Positions 1-7,069 of a stretch of DNA of 15,334 nt are shown here, one piece after another. Position 1 is the first letter of the stretch. The number at the start of each line of letters is the position of its first letter. The stretch is taken from assembly GCA_958446835.1 (NCBI GenBank), contig CAUCXT010000054.1:1-15334 (forward strand). Reading direction: 5' to 3'. Below the pieces are notes generated by a model. The model made no database searches. It had not been told where the DNA came from and was given only the letters and a program-made list of their open reading frames with translations. The translations under genes and the position numbers were made by a program. This stretch comes from an uncultured Eubacterium sp. GTDB lineage: Bacteria; Bacillota; Clostridia; Lachnospirales; Lachnospiraceae.

Positions 1-8
1 CGCGAAAA

Positions 9-45
9 GGCGATGAGAAATTCACACAGGCGGTTTCTCATCGCC
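9..45 (-). terminator. second (distal) hairpin downstream of pgk
   Basis: A perfect 12-bp inverted repeat (GGCGATGAGAAA at 9-20, TTTCTCATCGCC at 34-45) with a 13-nt loop. Read on the minus strand it is followed by TTTTCG, a short U-tract. It lies just beyond the stronger pgk terminator at 48-80, so it may act as a backup for pgk or terminate a convergent plus-strand gene to the left of the window. Confidence 0.6.
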
Positions 46-47
46 AT

Positions 48-80
48 AAAAACAATTTGTTTTCGCTCAAAAACAAATTG
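48..80 (-). terminator. Rho-independent terminator of pgk
   Basis: A perfect 11-bp inverted repeat (CAATTTGTTTT at 53-63, AAAACAAATTG at 70-80) with a 6-nt loop. On the minus strand it is followed directly by TTTTT (48-52). It sits about 60 nt after the pgk stop codon. The stem is AT-rich, so on its own it may be only moderately efficient, which could explain the second hairpin behind it. Confidence 0.7.
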
Positions 81-137
81 CGTGTTGATTTTTCTATCAG
101 AAATATATTATATAAGAATCAAATTATATCAGACTGA

Positions 138-1358
138 TTACTTGTCATCAGCTGCCATAACACCAGGAAGCTCCTTGCCCTCTAAGAATTCAAGGGAAGC
201 ACCACCACCTGTTGAGATATGGCTCATCTTATCAGCAAAACCTAACTGGTTAACAGCTGCTGCGCTATCACCACCGCCGATGATTGTTGTAGCCTCTGTC
301 TCAGCAAGAGCCTTAGCTACAGCGATTGTACCCTTTGCAAGAGTTGGGTTCTCGAATACACCCATAGGTCCGTTCCATACAACTGTCTTAGCGGACTTAA
401 CAGCGTCAGCGAAGAGAGCCTGTGTCTTAGTACCGATATCAAGACCTTCCATATCGGCAGGAATCTTGTCAGCGTCCACTACTGTTACATCGATTGGAGC
501 ATCGATTGGGTCTGGGAAACCTGCTGCAACTGTTGTGTCGATAGGAAGAAGGAGCTTCTTGCCAAGCTTCTCAGCCTTATCCATCATCTCCTTGCAGTAC
601 TCAATCTTCTCGTCATCTACAAGTGACTTACCAATCTCATAACCCTTAGCCTTTAAGAATGTGAATGCCATACCACCACCGATGATAAGTGTGTCGCACT
701 TCTCAAGAAGGTTGTTGATTACGTTGAGCTTATCTGCAACCTTAGCACCGCCAAGGATAGCTACGAATGGACGAACAGGGTTGTTAACTGCGTTTCCAAG
801 GAAGTCGATCTCCTTCTGCATAAGGTAACCAACTGCATTGTCTCCACCCTTCTCCTTGATGAACTTAGTAACACCTGCAACAGAAGCATGTGCTCTGTGT
901 GAAGAACCGAAAGCATCACAAACGTATGAATCAGCAAGATCAGCTAACTCCTTGGAGAACTGCTCACCGTTCTTAGTCTCCTCAGCACCTCTGAAACGTG
1001 TATTCTGAAGAAGAACAACGTCTCCCTCCTTCATAGCTGCAACAGCGGCTGTAGCAGCCTCACCTGTTACGTTATAATCAGCTACGAATACAACTTCCTT
1101 GCCAAGCTTCTCGGAAAGTCTCTTAGCTACAGGAGCAAGTGACTCACCCTCGTTAGGGCCATTCTTAACCTTTCCAAGGTGTGAGCAAAGGATAACCTTA
1201 GCACCCTCGTTGATTAACTTATTGATTGTAGGGAGAGCTGCAACGATTCTTGTCTCGTCAGTAATCTCACCATTCTTAAGAGGTACATTGAAATCACAAC
1301 GAACAAGTACTCTCTTGCCCTTTACATTGATATCATCAACTGTCTTCTTGTTTAACAT
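138..1358 (-). CDS. pgk: phosphoglycerate kinase
   Basis: Cytoplasmic glycolytic enzyme that moves the acyl phosphate of 1,3-bisphosphoglycerate to ADP, making ATP and 3-phosphoglycerate. The 406-residue product has the family's usual two-domain length. Seen directly: the substrate loop VRCDFNVPL near residue 20, GGAKVADKL near 205, the nucleotide-domain segment VWNGPMGVFENP near 330, and the C-terminal GGGDSAAAV phosphate loop near 365. The start is fixed by GGAGG (1366-1370) 7 nt upstream of ATG. It lies downstream of gap on the same strand, but a strong terminator sits between them, so pgk needs readthrough or its own promoter. A TATAAT on the minus strand (1379-1384) is a possible -10, though no good -35 is visible. 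Identification is certain. Confidence 0.99.
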   Translation of the reverse strand: MLNKKTVDDINVKGKRVLVRCDFNVPLKNGEITDETRIVAALPTINKLINEGAKVILCSHLGKVKNGPNEGESLAPVAKRLSEKLGKEVVFVADYNVTGEAATAAVAAMKEGDVVLLQNTRFRGAEETKNGEQFSKELADLADSYVCDAFGSSHRAHASVAGVTKFIKEKGGDNAVGYLMQKEIDFLGNAVNNPVRPFVAILGGAKVADKLNVINNLLEKCDTLIIGGGMAFTFLKAKGYEIGKSLVDDEKIEYCKEMMDKAEKLGKKLLLPIDTTVAAGFPDPIDAPIDVTVVDADKIPADMEGLDIGTKTQALFADAVKSAKTVVWNGPMGVFENPTLAKGTIAVAKALAETEATTIIGGGDSAAAVNQLGFADKMSHISTGGGASLEFLEGKELPGVMAADDK

Positions 1359-1392
1359 GGTAATGCCTCCATTTTCTAATTATAATGTGAAG

Positions 1393-1427
1393 AAAAAAAT
1401 GGGTCCGGTCCACATGACCGGACCCAT
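1393..1427 (-). terminator. Rho-independent terminator between gap and pgk
   Basis: A perfect 12-bp stem (ATGGGTCCGGTC at 1399-1410, GACCGGACCCAT at 1416-1427) with a 5-nt loop. On the minus strand it runs into a U-tract (1393-1398). It is GC-rich and starts about 24 nt after the gap stop codon. This is a textbook strong terminator and implies that gap is largely transcribed as a monocistronic message, with pgk expressed separately or by readthrough. Confidence 0.92.
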
Positions 1428-1450
1428 AAAGGTCTTAAACTAAATGCAAA

Positions 1451-2521
1451 TTACTTGCTAAGCTCAGCGAAGTACTTGATTGTACGAACCATCTGGCTTG
1501 TGTAGGAGTTCTCATTGTCATACCATGAAACTACCTGTACAAGTGAGTTGCCGTCTTCCATCTTAGAAACCATAGTCTGTGTTGCATCGAATAATGAACC
1601 ATACTTCATACCGATAACATCGCTTGATACGATCTCATCTGTGTTGTATCCGAATGACTCAGTAGCAGCAGCCTTCATAGCCTCGTTAATGCCTTCCTTA
1701 GTAACCTCACCCTTAACAACTGCAACAAGGATTGTTGTAGAACCTGTAGGTGTAGGAACTCTCTGAGCAGAACCGATGAGCTTGCCGTTTAACTCTGGGA
1801 TAACAAGACCGATAGCCTTAGCAGCACCTGTTGAGTTAGGAACGATGTTCTGAGCACCTGCTCTTGCTCTTCTCTTATCACCCTTTCTCTGTGGTCCATC
1901 AAGGATCATCTGATCACCTGTGTAAGCATGAACTGTTGTCATGATACCGGACTGGATTGGAGCGAAATCGTTAAGAGCCTTAGCCATAGGAGCTAAGCAG
2001 TTAGTTGTACATGAAGCTGCGGAGATAATAGTATCATCCTTAGTAAGTGTTGTATGGTTTACATTGTAAACGATTGTAGGAAGGTCATTTCCGGCTGGAG
2101 CAGAAATAACAACCTTCTTAGCACCTGCTGTGATATGAGCCTGTGCCTTAGCCTTGGATGTATAGAAACCTGTACACTCAAGAACAACATCTACATCAAG
2201 CTCGCCCCAAGGAAGCTTAGAAGCATCCGGCTGAGCGTAGATTGTAATCTCCTTGCCATCAACAGTGATAGAACCAGGAACAACAACAGTCTTTCCATCC
2301 TCACCCTTAACAGAATCCTTGAATGTTACTGTGTGCTTGTTCTCGCCAACACGTCCCATGAAGCTACCCTGTGCTGTATCATACTTTAATAAGTGTGCTA
2401 ACATCTCCGGGCTTGTTAAGTCGTTGATAGCAACTACTTCATAACCCTCTGCATCAAACATCTGTCTGAATGCAAGACGACCGATACGACCAAATCCATT
2501 AATCGCAACTTTAACTGACAT
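1451..2521 (-). CDS. gap: glyceraldehyde-3-phosphate dehydrogenase, type I
   Basis: Glycolytic enzyme oxidising glyceraldehyde 3-phosphate with phosphate and NAD+ to 1,3-bisphosphoglycerate, the substrate of the neighbouring Pgk. The Rossmann start INGFGRIGR is at residues 7-15; AINDL with Asp34 favours NAD+ over NADP+. The catalytic site SCTTNC gives Cys171 as nucleophile, and His198 is the partner. At 356 residues it is about 20 longer than usual; the extra length falls roughly at residues 60-85, before the GKEITIYAQPD strand, not at the ends. AGGAGG (2530-2535) is 8 nt upstream of the ATG, and a likely promoter is at 2543-2570. Identification is certain; the effect of the extra segment is unknown. 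Confidence 0.99.
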   Translation of the reverse strand: MSVKVAINGFGRIGRLAFRQMFDAEGYEVVAINDLTSPEMLAHLLKYDTAQGSFMGRVGENKHTVTFKDSVKGEDGKTVVVPGSITVDGKEITIYAQPDASKLPWGELDVDVVLECTGFYTSKAKAQAHITAGAKKVVISAPAGNDLPTIVYNVNHTTLTKDDTIISAASCTTNCLAPMAKALNDFAPIQSGIMTTVHAYTGDQMILDGPQRKGDKRRARAGAQNIVPNSTGAAKAIGLVIPELNGKLIGSAQRVPTPTGSTTILVAVVKGEVTKEGINEAMKAAATESFGYNTDEIVSSDVIGMKYGSLFDATQTMVSKMEDGNSLVQVVSWYDNENSYTSQMVRTIKYFAELSK

Positions 2522-2542
2522 TTTAAAATCCTCCTAAAATGT

Positions 2543-2570
2543 ATAATATTGATTGTTAATAATAAATCAA
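2543..2570 (-). promoter_or_regulatory. probable promoter of gap
   Basis: On the minus strand, TTGATT (2565-2570) and TATTAT (2543-2548) are separated by 16 bp, a reasonable housekeeping-sigma promoter. It would give a short leader ending in AGGAGG before the gap ATG. The region is AT-rich, so chance matches are easy; the position is what makes this one credible. Confidence 0.5.
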
Positions 2571-2804
2571 TCTTGACTATATTCTACCTAATCCACATCA
2601 AAATATCAAGTCCTATTTATAAAAGAATTAATAAAATTTCTATTTTCTTACACCTTTTTGAAGCATAAATGATATTTTTGACATATTTTTTATCTATTTT
2701 ACGTTTTTTCTATATACTGATATGCCAGACATTAGAATATTCCATGCCGTTTCAAACAGATTTTTTTGTAACCATATATTTCATTTTTTGTAAACGTCCT
2801 CCTA
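2571..2804. other. AT-rich non-coding region between divergent promoters
   Basis: No coding frame with a usable ribosome binding site is seen here. The stretch is rich in T-runs on the plus strand. It contains a perfect TTGACA at 2678-2683, but nothing resembling a good -10 at the right distance (TACGTT at best). It separates the gap promoter, which points left, from the small peptide gene promoter, which points right. Confidence 0.6.
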
Positions 2805-2833
2805 TTGAGTAATTGTTACAGAATTGTTACAAT
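2805..2833 (+). promoter_or_regulatory. promoter of the 23-residue peptide gene, with overlapping operator-like repeat
   Basis: TTGAGT (2805-2810) and TACAAT (2828-2833) are spaced by exactly 17 bp. The spacer and -10 are filled by two copies of AATTGTTACA (2811-2820 and 2822-2831), one helical turn apart. The second copy forms a 7-1-7 palindrome GAATTGTTACAATTC (2821-2835) that covers the -10 box. This looks like a promoter under the control of a DNA-binding regulator. The promoter call is by eye; the regulator is unknown. Confidence 0.6.
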
Positions 2834-2880
2834 TCATTTATGCTTAGCTAAGGGCAAATAAAAAAAGGAGGTCTTAAGAT

Positions 2881-2952
2881 ATGTGTTTCAATTTTAATGG
2901 CTGTACTGAACTTTTCAACGCAATTTGCAGATTTTTCGGCTTTGGCTGCTAA
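2881..2952 (+). CDS. small Cys/Phe-rich peptide, 23 residues, function unknown
   Basis: A complete 23-codon reading frame from ATG to TAA. The peptide has Cys at 2, 8, 16 and 23, Phe at 3, 5, 12, 18, 19 and 21, one Glu and one Arg, and ends in FFGFGC, so it is hydrophobic and net neutral. No signal peptide or membrane-length helix is obvious. Support for translation is unusually good for its size: AAAGGAGG immediately upstream (core 2866-2871, 9 nt from ATG), a promoter at 2805-2833, and a large terminator starting 42 nt after the stop. That makes it a free-standing transcription unit. It could be a secreted or signalling peptide, a small toxin, a metal-binding peptide, or a leader peptide. 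I do not recognise the family. Confidence 0.65.
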   Translation: MCFNFNGCTELFNAICRFFGFGC

Positions 2953-2994
2953 TTAAATCTGTTCCATAATCTCACACGGTACGAGACATAATAA

Positions 2995-3055
2995 GGCTGC
3001 AATATCGTATCCGGGTCAACGATAAGATGACCCGGACGGTATTGCAGCCTTTTTT
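2995..3055 (+). terminator. strong Rho-independent terminator after the small peptide gene
   Basis: A long two-part stem: GGCTGCAATA (2995-3004) pairs with TATTGCAGCC (3040-3049), and an inner TCCGGGTCA pairs with TGACCCGGA, separated by a small asymmetric internal loop. TTTTTT follows at 3050-3055. It closes the small peptide transcript before the separate promoter of the histidinol-phosphatase gene. Confidence 0.93.
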
Positions 3056-3067
3056 GTCCCGGTAAAA

Positions 3068-3096
3068 TTGACAAGCTTTTACATTTTTCTTATACT
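3068..3096 (+). promoter_or_regulatory. promoter of the histidinol-phosphatase gene
   Basis: Perfect -35 TTGACA (3068-3073), 17-bp spacer, and -10 TATACT (3091-3096, five of six matches). Transcription would start about 35 nt upstream of the ATG at 3137. This is the best housekeeping-sigma promoter in the window. Confidence 0.85.
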
Positions 3097-3136
3097 AATC
3101 AATATAGAACGTAAGTGACAACAACGGAGGTACTCC

Positions 3137-3961
3137 ATGACAAATTTTAGGCTAAGTGACTATCACATACATACCCGCTACTCATCCGATTCGACGGAGG
3201 AACCGGAAAATATCATCAAGCATGCAGTAGAGCTTGGTCTTGATGAAATATGCTTCACCGACCATACGGACCTAGATTATCCCGAAACACCCGACTATGA
3301 AAATCCGGCATTTGTATTCGATACCGTGGCTTATTATAAGGAAATGTCCGGGCTGCGCGGCAAATATTCCGGGAAAATAAAAATAAAAATCGGTGTTGAG
3401 CTTGGACTTATGCCATATCTCTCAGCCAGAAACGAAGCTGTCGCTTCAGGTGTCCCATTCGACTTTATAATCGGTTCCACACATCTTATAGATGGAAAGG
3501 ACCCTTACTACCCTGAATTCTGGGAGGGACATAGCTGCGATGATGTCGTGAATCTGTATTTTGAAAAAACGCTTGAGAATATAAAAAGCTACAATAGCTA
3601 TGACGTATACGGTCATCTCGACTACATCACAAGATATGCCCCCGATAAAGCCTATCAATTTGATTACAGGAAGCACTCCGATATAATCGACTGCATATTA
3701 AAGGAAATAATACATACCGGGCACGGCATTGAGATAAACACTTCCCCGCTTAACAAGGGACTATCTAAGACCAATCCCTGCCCCGAAATAGTAAAAAGAT
3801 ACAGGGAACTTGGCGGGGAGATTATCACAATAGGCTCCGACGCACACGCCGCCGGGAATGTCGGCGGACACTTCGACGTCGCAAGGGACATTTTGTTGTC
3901 ATCCGGTTTTAAGTATTACACTGTGTTTACAGGCAGAAAAAAAGAGATGAGAAGCTTATAG
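3137..3961 (+). CDS. hisJ: histidinol-phosphatase, PHP (HisJ/HisK) family
   Basis: Predicted to dephosphorylate L-histidinol phosphate in histidine biosynthesis. The 274-residue product shows the PHP metal-site ligands in order: His10 and His12 (DYHIHT), Asp42-His43 (FTDHTD), Glu88 (IGVELG), His116 (GSTHLID), His160 (YGHLDY), and Asp234 and His236 (GSDAHAAG). The length matches the HisJ type (about 270) and not the HisB phosphatase. GGAGG (3126-3130) is 6 nt before the ATG. No other his gene is in view, as is usual for this family in Clostridia. PHP proteins also act on other phosphate esters, so the substrate is inferred from family resemblance. The stop codon lies at the edge of a terminator loop. 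Confidence 0.88.
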   Translation: MTNFRLSDYHIHTRYSSDSTEEPENIIKHAVELGLDEICFTDHTDLDYPETPDYENPAFVFDTVAYYKEMSGLRGKYSGKIKIKIGVELGLMPYLSARNEAVASGVPFDFIIGSTHLIDGKDPYYPEFWEGHSCDDVVNLYFEKTLENIKSYNSYDVYGHLDYITRYAPDKAYQFDYRKHSDIIDCILKEIIHTGHGIEINTSPLNKGLSKTNPCPEIVKRYRELGGEIITIGSDAHAAGNVGGHFDVARDILLSSGFKYYTVFTGRKKEMRSL

Positions 3962-3974
3962 CTTCTCATCTTTT
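3937..3974. terminator. bidirectional terminator between convergent hisJ and mnmA
   Basis: A perfect 11-bp stem (AGATGAGAAGC at 3945-3955, GCTTCTCATCT at 3961-3971) with a 5-nt loop. A-run 3937-3943 gives a U-tract on the minus strand and TTTT (3971-3974) gives one on the plus strand. It can therefore end both transcripts. The hisJ stop codon TAG (3959-3961) lies at the loop boundary, so the last hisJ codons form the 5' arm of the stem. Confidence 0.88.
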
Positions 3975-3981
3975 AACATCC

Positions 3982-5055
3982 TTATTCGACCTTGTTCATA
4001 ATCGTTCCGCCGCCCAGAACATATCCATCCGCATACAGGACAACCGCCTGTCCCGGTGTTATCGCCCTCTGCGGTGTCTCAAAATCCACTCTTATCTTCC
4101 CACCGCCAAGCTCAGTCACATGGCACGGCGAACCCTTGTGCGCATAGCGTATTTTTCCGATACAGTCCACATTGTCAAGACTCTCTGCCCCCATATAGTT
4201 GACATCATCGGCGATAAGGCTTCTGCAGAAAATATCCTCATTCTCGCCTATAACAACCTCATTCGTCTCAGGTCTTATCTCAGACACGAACACATGATGT
4301 CCCATGGCAAGTCCAAGACCCCTTCTCTGTCCTATGGTGTAATGTGTTATGCCCTTGTGGGTTCCCAGAATATTGCCGTATTTGTCCACAAAATTGCCTT
4401 CCGGCACCTTAATTCCCGTTGCCTTTTCGATATACGCCGCATGGTCATTGTCCGGAATAAAGCATATCTCCTGGCTGTCCGGCTTGTCCGCCACCAGCAG
4501 CCCGATATCGGAGGCAATCTGCCTTATCTGCGGCTTCGTATAATCGCCGCACGGCATGAGCGTATGTGCAAGCTGCTCCTGCGTGAGATTGTACAGCGCA
4601 TAGGACTGATCCTTGGCATCCGTGACCGACGCTGATATCGCATATCTTCCGTTAGGAAGCCTGATAATACGCGCATAGTGCCCTGTAGCCACATAATCTG
4701 CGCCGATAGAACGCGCCCTGTTTAACAACGCATCCCACTTGATATATCGGTTGCAGGCGTTACACGGATTCGGCGTCCTTCCCGCAAGATATTCCTTATT
4801 AAAATAGTCTATAACCTTCTCCTTGAATTCATCCCTGAAATTCATAACATAATGCGGAATCCCAATCCTAGCCGCAACGCGCTTAGCGTCACCGACAGCC
4901 GATATTCCGCAGCAGGAATCCGTCTCGGACTCCTTGTCATCCTGCCATATCTGCATGGTGACACCCACCACATTATATCCCTGTTCCTTTAAAAGGTATG
5001 CCGTGACCGATGAATCCACACCTCCCGACATTCCAACAACCACTGTATCTGCCAT
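3982..5055 (-). CDS. mnmA: tRNA-specific 2-thiouridylase MnmA
   Basis: Installs the 2-thio group on wobble U34 of tRNAs for Lys, Glu and Gln, using ATP to adenylate the base and a protein persulfide as sulfur source. The 357-residue product has the PP-loop SGGVDSS (10-16). The two catalytic cysteines are visible: Cys98 in TPNPCNAC and Cys198 in DSQEICFI. HYTIGQRRGLG marks the central domain, and the C-terminal beta-barrel is complete. AAGGAG lies 5 nt upstream of ATG. It is convergent with hisJ and no IscS or other sulfur donor gene is adjacent. A possible promoter with flanking direct repeats is at 5100-5127. Confidence 0.98.
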   Translation of the reverse strand: MADTVVVGMSGGVDSSVTAYLLKEQGYNVVGVTMQIWQDDKESETDSCCGISAVGDAKRVAARIGIPHYVMNFRDEFKEKVIDYFNKEYLAGRTPNPCNACNRYIKWDALLNRARSIGADYVATGHYARIIRLPNGRYAISASVTDAKDQSYALYNLTQEQLAHTLMPCGDYTKPQIRQIASDIGLLVADKPDSQEICFIPDNDHAAYIEKATGIKVPEGNFVDKYGNILGTHKGITHYTIGQRRGLGLAMGHHVFVSEIRPETNEVVIGENEDIFCRSLIADDVNYMGAESLDNVDCIGKIRYAHKGSPCHVTELGGGKIRVDFETPQRAITPGQAVVLYADGYVLGGGTIMNKVE

Positions 5056-5082
5056 AAAAACTCCTTATCTATCAAATTTTTT

Positions 5083-5116
5083 TATATGTTTAAAAAATAA
5101 TTATATATGTTTAAAA
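5083..5116. repeat. two direct repeats TATATGTTTAAAA, 21 bp apart
   Basis: Identical 13-bp copies at 5083-5095 and 5104-5116, spaced by 21 bp, or two helical turns. They flank the proposed mnmA -10 box. The spacing on one face of the helix would suit a regulator, but the region is very AT-rich, so chance duplication or slippage is possible. Confidence 0.5.
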
Positions 5117-5127
5117 TTAGCAGTAAA
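5100..5127 (-). promoter_or_regulatory. candidate promoter of mnmA
   Basis: On the minus strand TTTACT (5122-5127), a 16-bp spacer and a perfect TATAAT (5100-5105). This gives a leader of about 40 nt before the mnmA ATG at 5055. The AT-rich background limits confidence. Confidence 0.45.
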
Positions 5128-5404
5128 TTTTTTTGTAATCAAAACAGCTACTAACTGTCTAATGTGCATGACCGCTATAACACCTGTCAAACCATGTATG
5201 AACTGCATTTTATTTTAACCTATATATTCCTTCTTTTCAATGAATTAATTGCTTTCCTATCATTTTGGTATGATATATTCCACATAATACCAATCCGGTA
5301 GGCTTCTCTCTTTTTCGTCCGTAAGACATAAACATACCAAATCTTCCCTCATACTTACACATACCGCAGAATAGAATGGTAAAAAGCCTCTCCACGGAGA
5401 AACA

Positions 5405-6934
5405 ATGTCAGCTAAAACGATAATAAAGGGAACTTTAATCTTTGCCATATCCGGTATATTATGCCGCATTGTAGGATTCATTTTCAGAATATATATATCA
5501 CGAATAATGCCCGCAAGCCAGATTGGACTGTACCAGATGGTAATGCCTATATGTGTGCTCGGGCAGGCAATAGCTGTCGGTGGTCTGTCAACAGCTGTAA
5601 CCAAATACACGGCTGCATATTTTGCACAGAAAAAGAAAGATAAGGGCTATGTCAATTTTCTTGCAACTCTTCTGTGCTGCACCGCGGTATCAACCATAAT
5701 AGCCGCTCTCATAGGAAAAAATGCCACATTCATTGCAAAAGTGTTTCTGAGCAACAACCTGTGCAAAAGCCTGCTCATAATCACTGCATACTCCCTGCCG
5801 TTTGCATGTATCCATTCTGTGATATCCAGCTATTTTGTAGGTCTGGAGCTGCATGTTCTCCCCGCGGCGGCACAGGTCATTGAACAGCTTATAAGAATCA
5901 CCTGCGTTTTTACCTTTGCCGGAATCGCTGAGCAGAACGGAACTACCCCCGATGCCTCAACCGCACTTTACGGAATCCTTGCCGGTGAAATCGCCTCGGC
6001 TGTTTTCTGCTTTATCGCTGTGATTTTTCTAAAAGACAGGTATAAAACAGAGGAGGCGGCACTATCTAAAACGCCGCTGTACTACATAAGCGAGGGTATA
6101 ATCCAGCTCGCCGTAAATTATCGGTTAGCACTTCCGATATCCGCTAACCGCGTATGCCTCCATCTTATGCAGAGCTTTGAAGCCGTGCTCCTGCCTATGA
6201 TGCTCATAACCTGCGGCAGTACAAGTGAACAGGCTCTTGCCACATACGGTGTCCTCACCGGAATGACCATGCCCCTCGTTCTCTTTCCTGCCACCTTCAC
6301 GAATGCGATGTCGCAGGCGCTTCTTCCCGATATTTCAAAATCATGGCAGACCGGCAATCTTTCGCGGCTTAACAAGAGCATGCAGCTCGCGCTCACCCTC
6401 GCCTGCAATCTCGGAATAATGTGTATCCCCGGATTCTTCTTTTACGGCGCAGGCTTCGGCGGAATAATATTTGATAACAGTGAGGTCATCTATCAGGTCA
6501 GGCTGATGAGCCTTATCTGCCCCGTTGTTTTTTTATCTACGCCTCTGTCAAGTGCCTTAAACGCACTAGGAAAATCCGGAACCGTGTTTATCTGCACTAC
6601 TCTCGCGCAGCTCATCCGTCTCGCCATTGTTGTGTTCATAATTCCGCGCACCGGCATAAACGGCTATTGCTACGGGCTAATCGCCAGCCATCTTTTCGTG
6701 TGCCTTTACATGATGGCTGTACTAAAAAAGATAACCGGCTGCAGCTACTCATTTAAAAATCTGGCAGCCGCCCCGGTTATCCGTTCAATTATATGCTTTT
6801 TTGCCACAATACCAATATATACAACCCTTCATCGCATGGGAAGCACGTCTGAACTTGTATGCCTGCTCGCCGGCGGCGGCTCTTATATACTGGCTTGTAT
6901 TGTTTCATATATATTTATGAAAGATTTACAGTGA
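5405..6934 (+). CDS. MATE/MOP-superfamily flippase, SpoVB (polysaccharide biosynthesis) type
   Basis: A 509-residue, highly hydrophobic integral membrane protein with about 14 predicted helices, the first at residues 5-30 and the last ending a few residues before the C-terminus. The N-terminal pattern (GTLIFAISGILCRIVGFIFR, then SRIMPASQIGLYQM and GLSTAVTKYTA) is characteristic of the SpoVB/RfbX/MurJ-like branch of the MOP superfamily. Members move undecaprenyl-linked lipid intermediates across the membrane for peptidoglycan, spore cortex or polysaccharide assembly. GGAG lies 6 nt upstream of ATG. No other cell-wall gene is adjacent, so the cargo cannot be assigned from context. It could be a sporulation SpoVB, a second MurJ-like flippase, or a Wzx-like exporter; the family call is firm, the substrate is not. 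Confidence 0.9.
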   Translation: MSAKTIIKGTLIFAISGILCRIVGFIFRIYISRIMPASQIGLYQMVMPICVLGQAIAVGGLSTAVTKYTAAYFAQKKKDKGYVNFLATLLCCTAVSTIIAALIGKNATFIAKVFLSNNLCKSLLIITAYSLPFACIHSVISSYFVGLELHVLPAAAQVIEQLIRITCVFTFAGIAEQNGTTPDASTALYGILAGEIASAVFCFIAVIFLKDRYKTEEAALSKTPLYYISEGIIQLAVNYRLALPISANRVCLHLMQSFEAVLLPMMLITCGSTSEQALATYGVLTGMTMPLVLFPATFTNAMSQALLPDISKSWQTGNLSRLNKSMQLALTLACNLGIMCIPGFFFYGAGFGGIIFDNSEVIYQVRLMSLICPVVFLSTPLSSALNALGKSGTVFICTTLAQLIRLAIVVFIIPRTGINGYCYGLIASHLFVCLYMMAVLKKITGCSYSFKNLAAAPVIRSIICFFATIPIYTTLHRMGSTSELVCLLAGGGSYILACIVSYIFMKDLQ

Positions 6935-7069
6935 GATATATCTATATTTTTAGAACAATGCTGTAGGAAATATGTTGCAGATTCTTATAGCATAGACCTG
7001 TAAATATATCACAAATGCCGTTTAAGTCTGCACAGCCAGCATATCCATCTATGTGAACTATATAATCCA

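Larger units (their letters stand above)
5056..5404. other. 349-bp divergent intergenic region between mnmA and the flippase gene
   Basis: No convincing gene is seen. The left part holds the candidate mnmA promoter and a pair of direct repeats (5083-5116). An 18-codon frame near 5161 lacks a ribosome binding site. The right part, about 5260-5390, should hold the flippase promoter; weak -35/-10-like pairs are present around 5250-5277 but none is good enough to assign. Confidence 0.5.

Noticed and set aside
13..642. 209-residue plus-strand frame opposite pgk
   Set aside because: Ser/Ala-rich antisense shadow of a certain gene, with no ribosome binding site or family resemblance.
5161..5217. 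Possible 18-codon Cys-containing frame (MCMTAITPVK...) between mnmA and the flippase gene
   Set aside because: No ribosome binding site, promoter or terminator around it, unlike the peptide gene at 2881.
6958..6993. Imperfect inverted repeat ATGCTGTA/TATAGCAT after the flippase gene, considered as a terminator
   Set aside because: Weak stem, 20-nt loop and no T-run on either strand.
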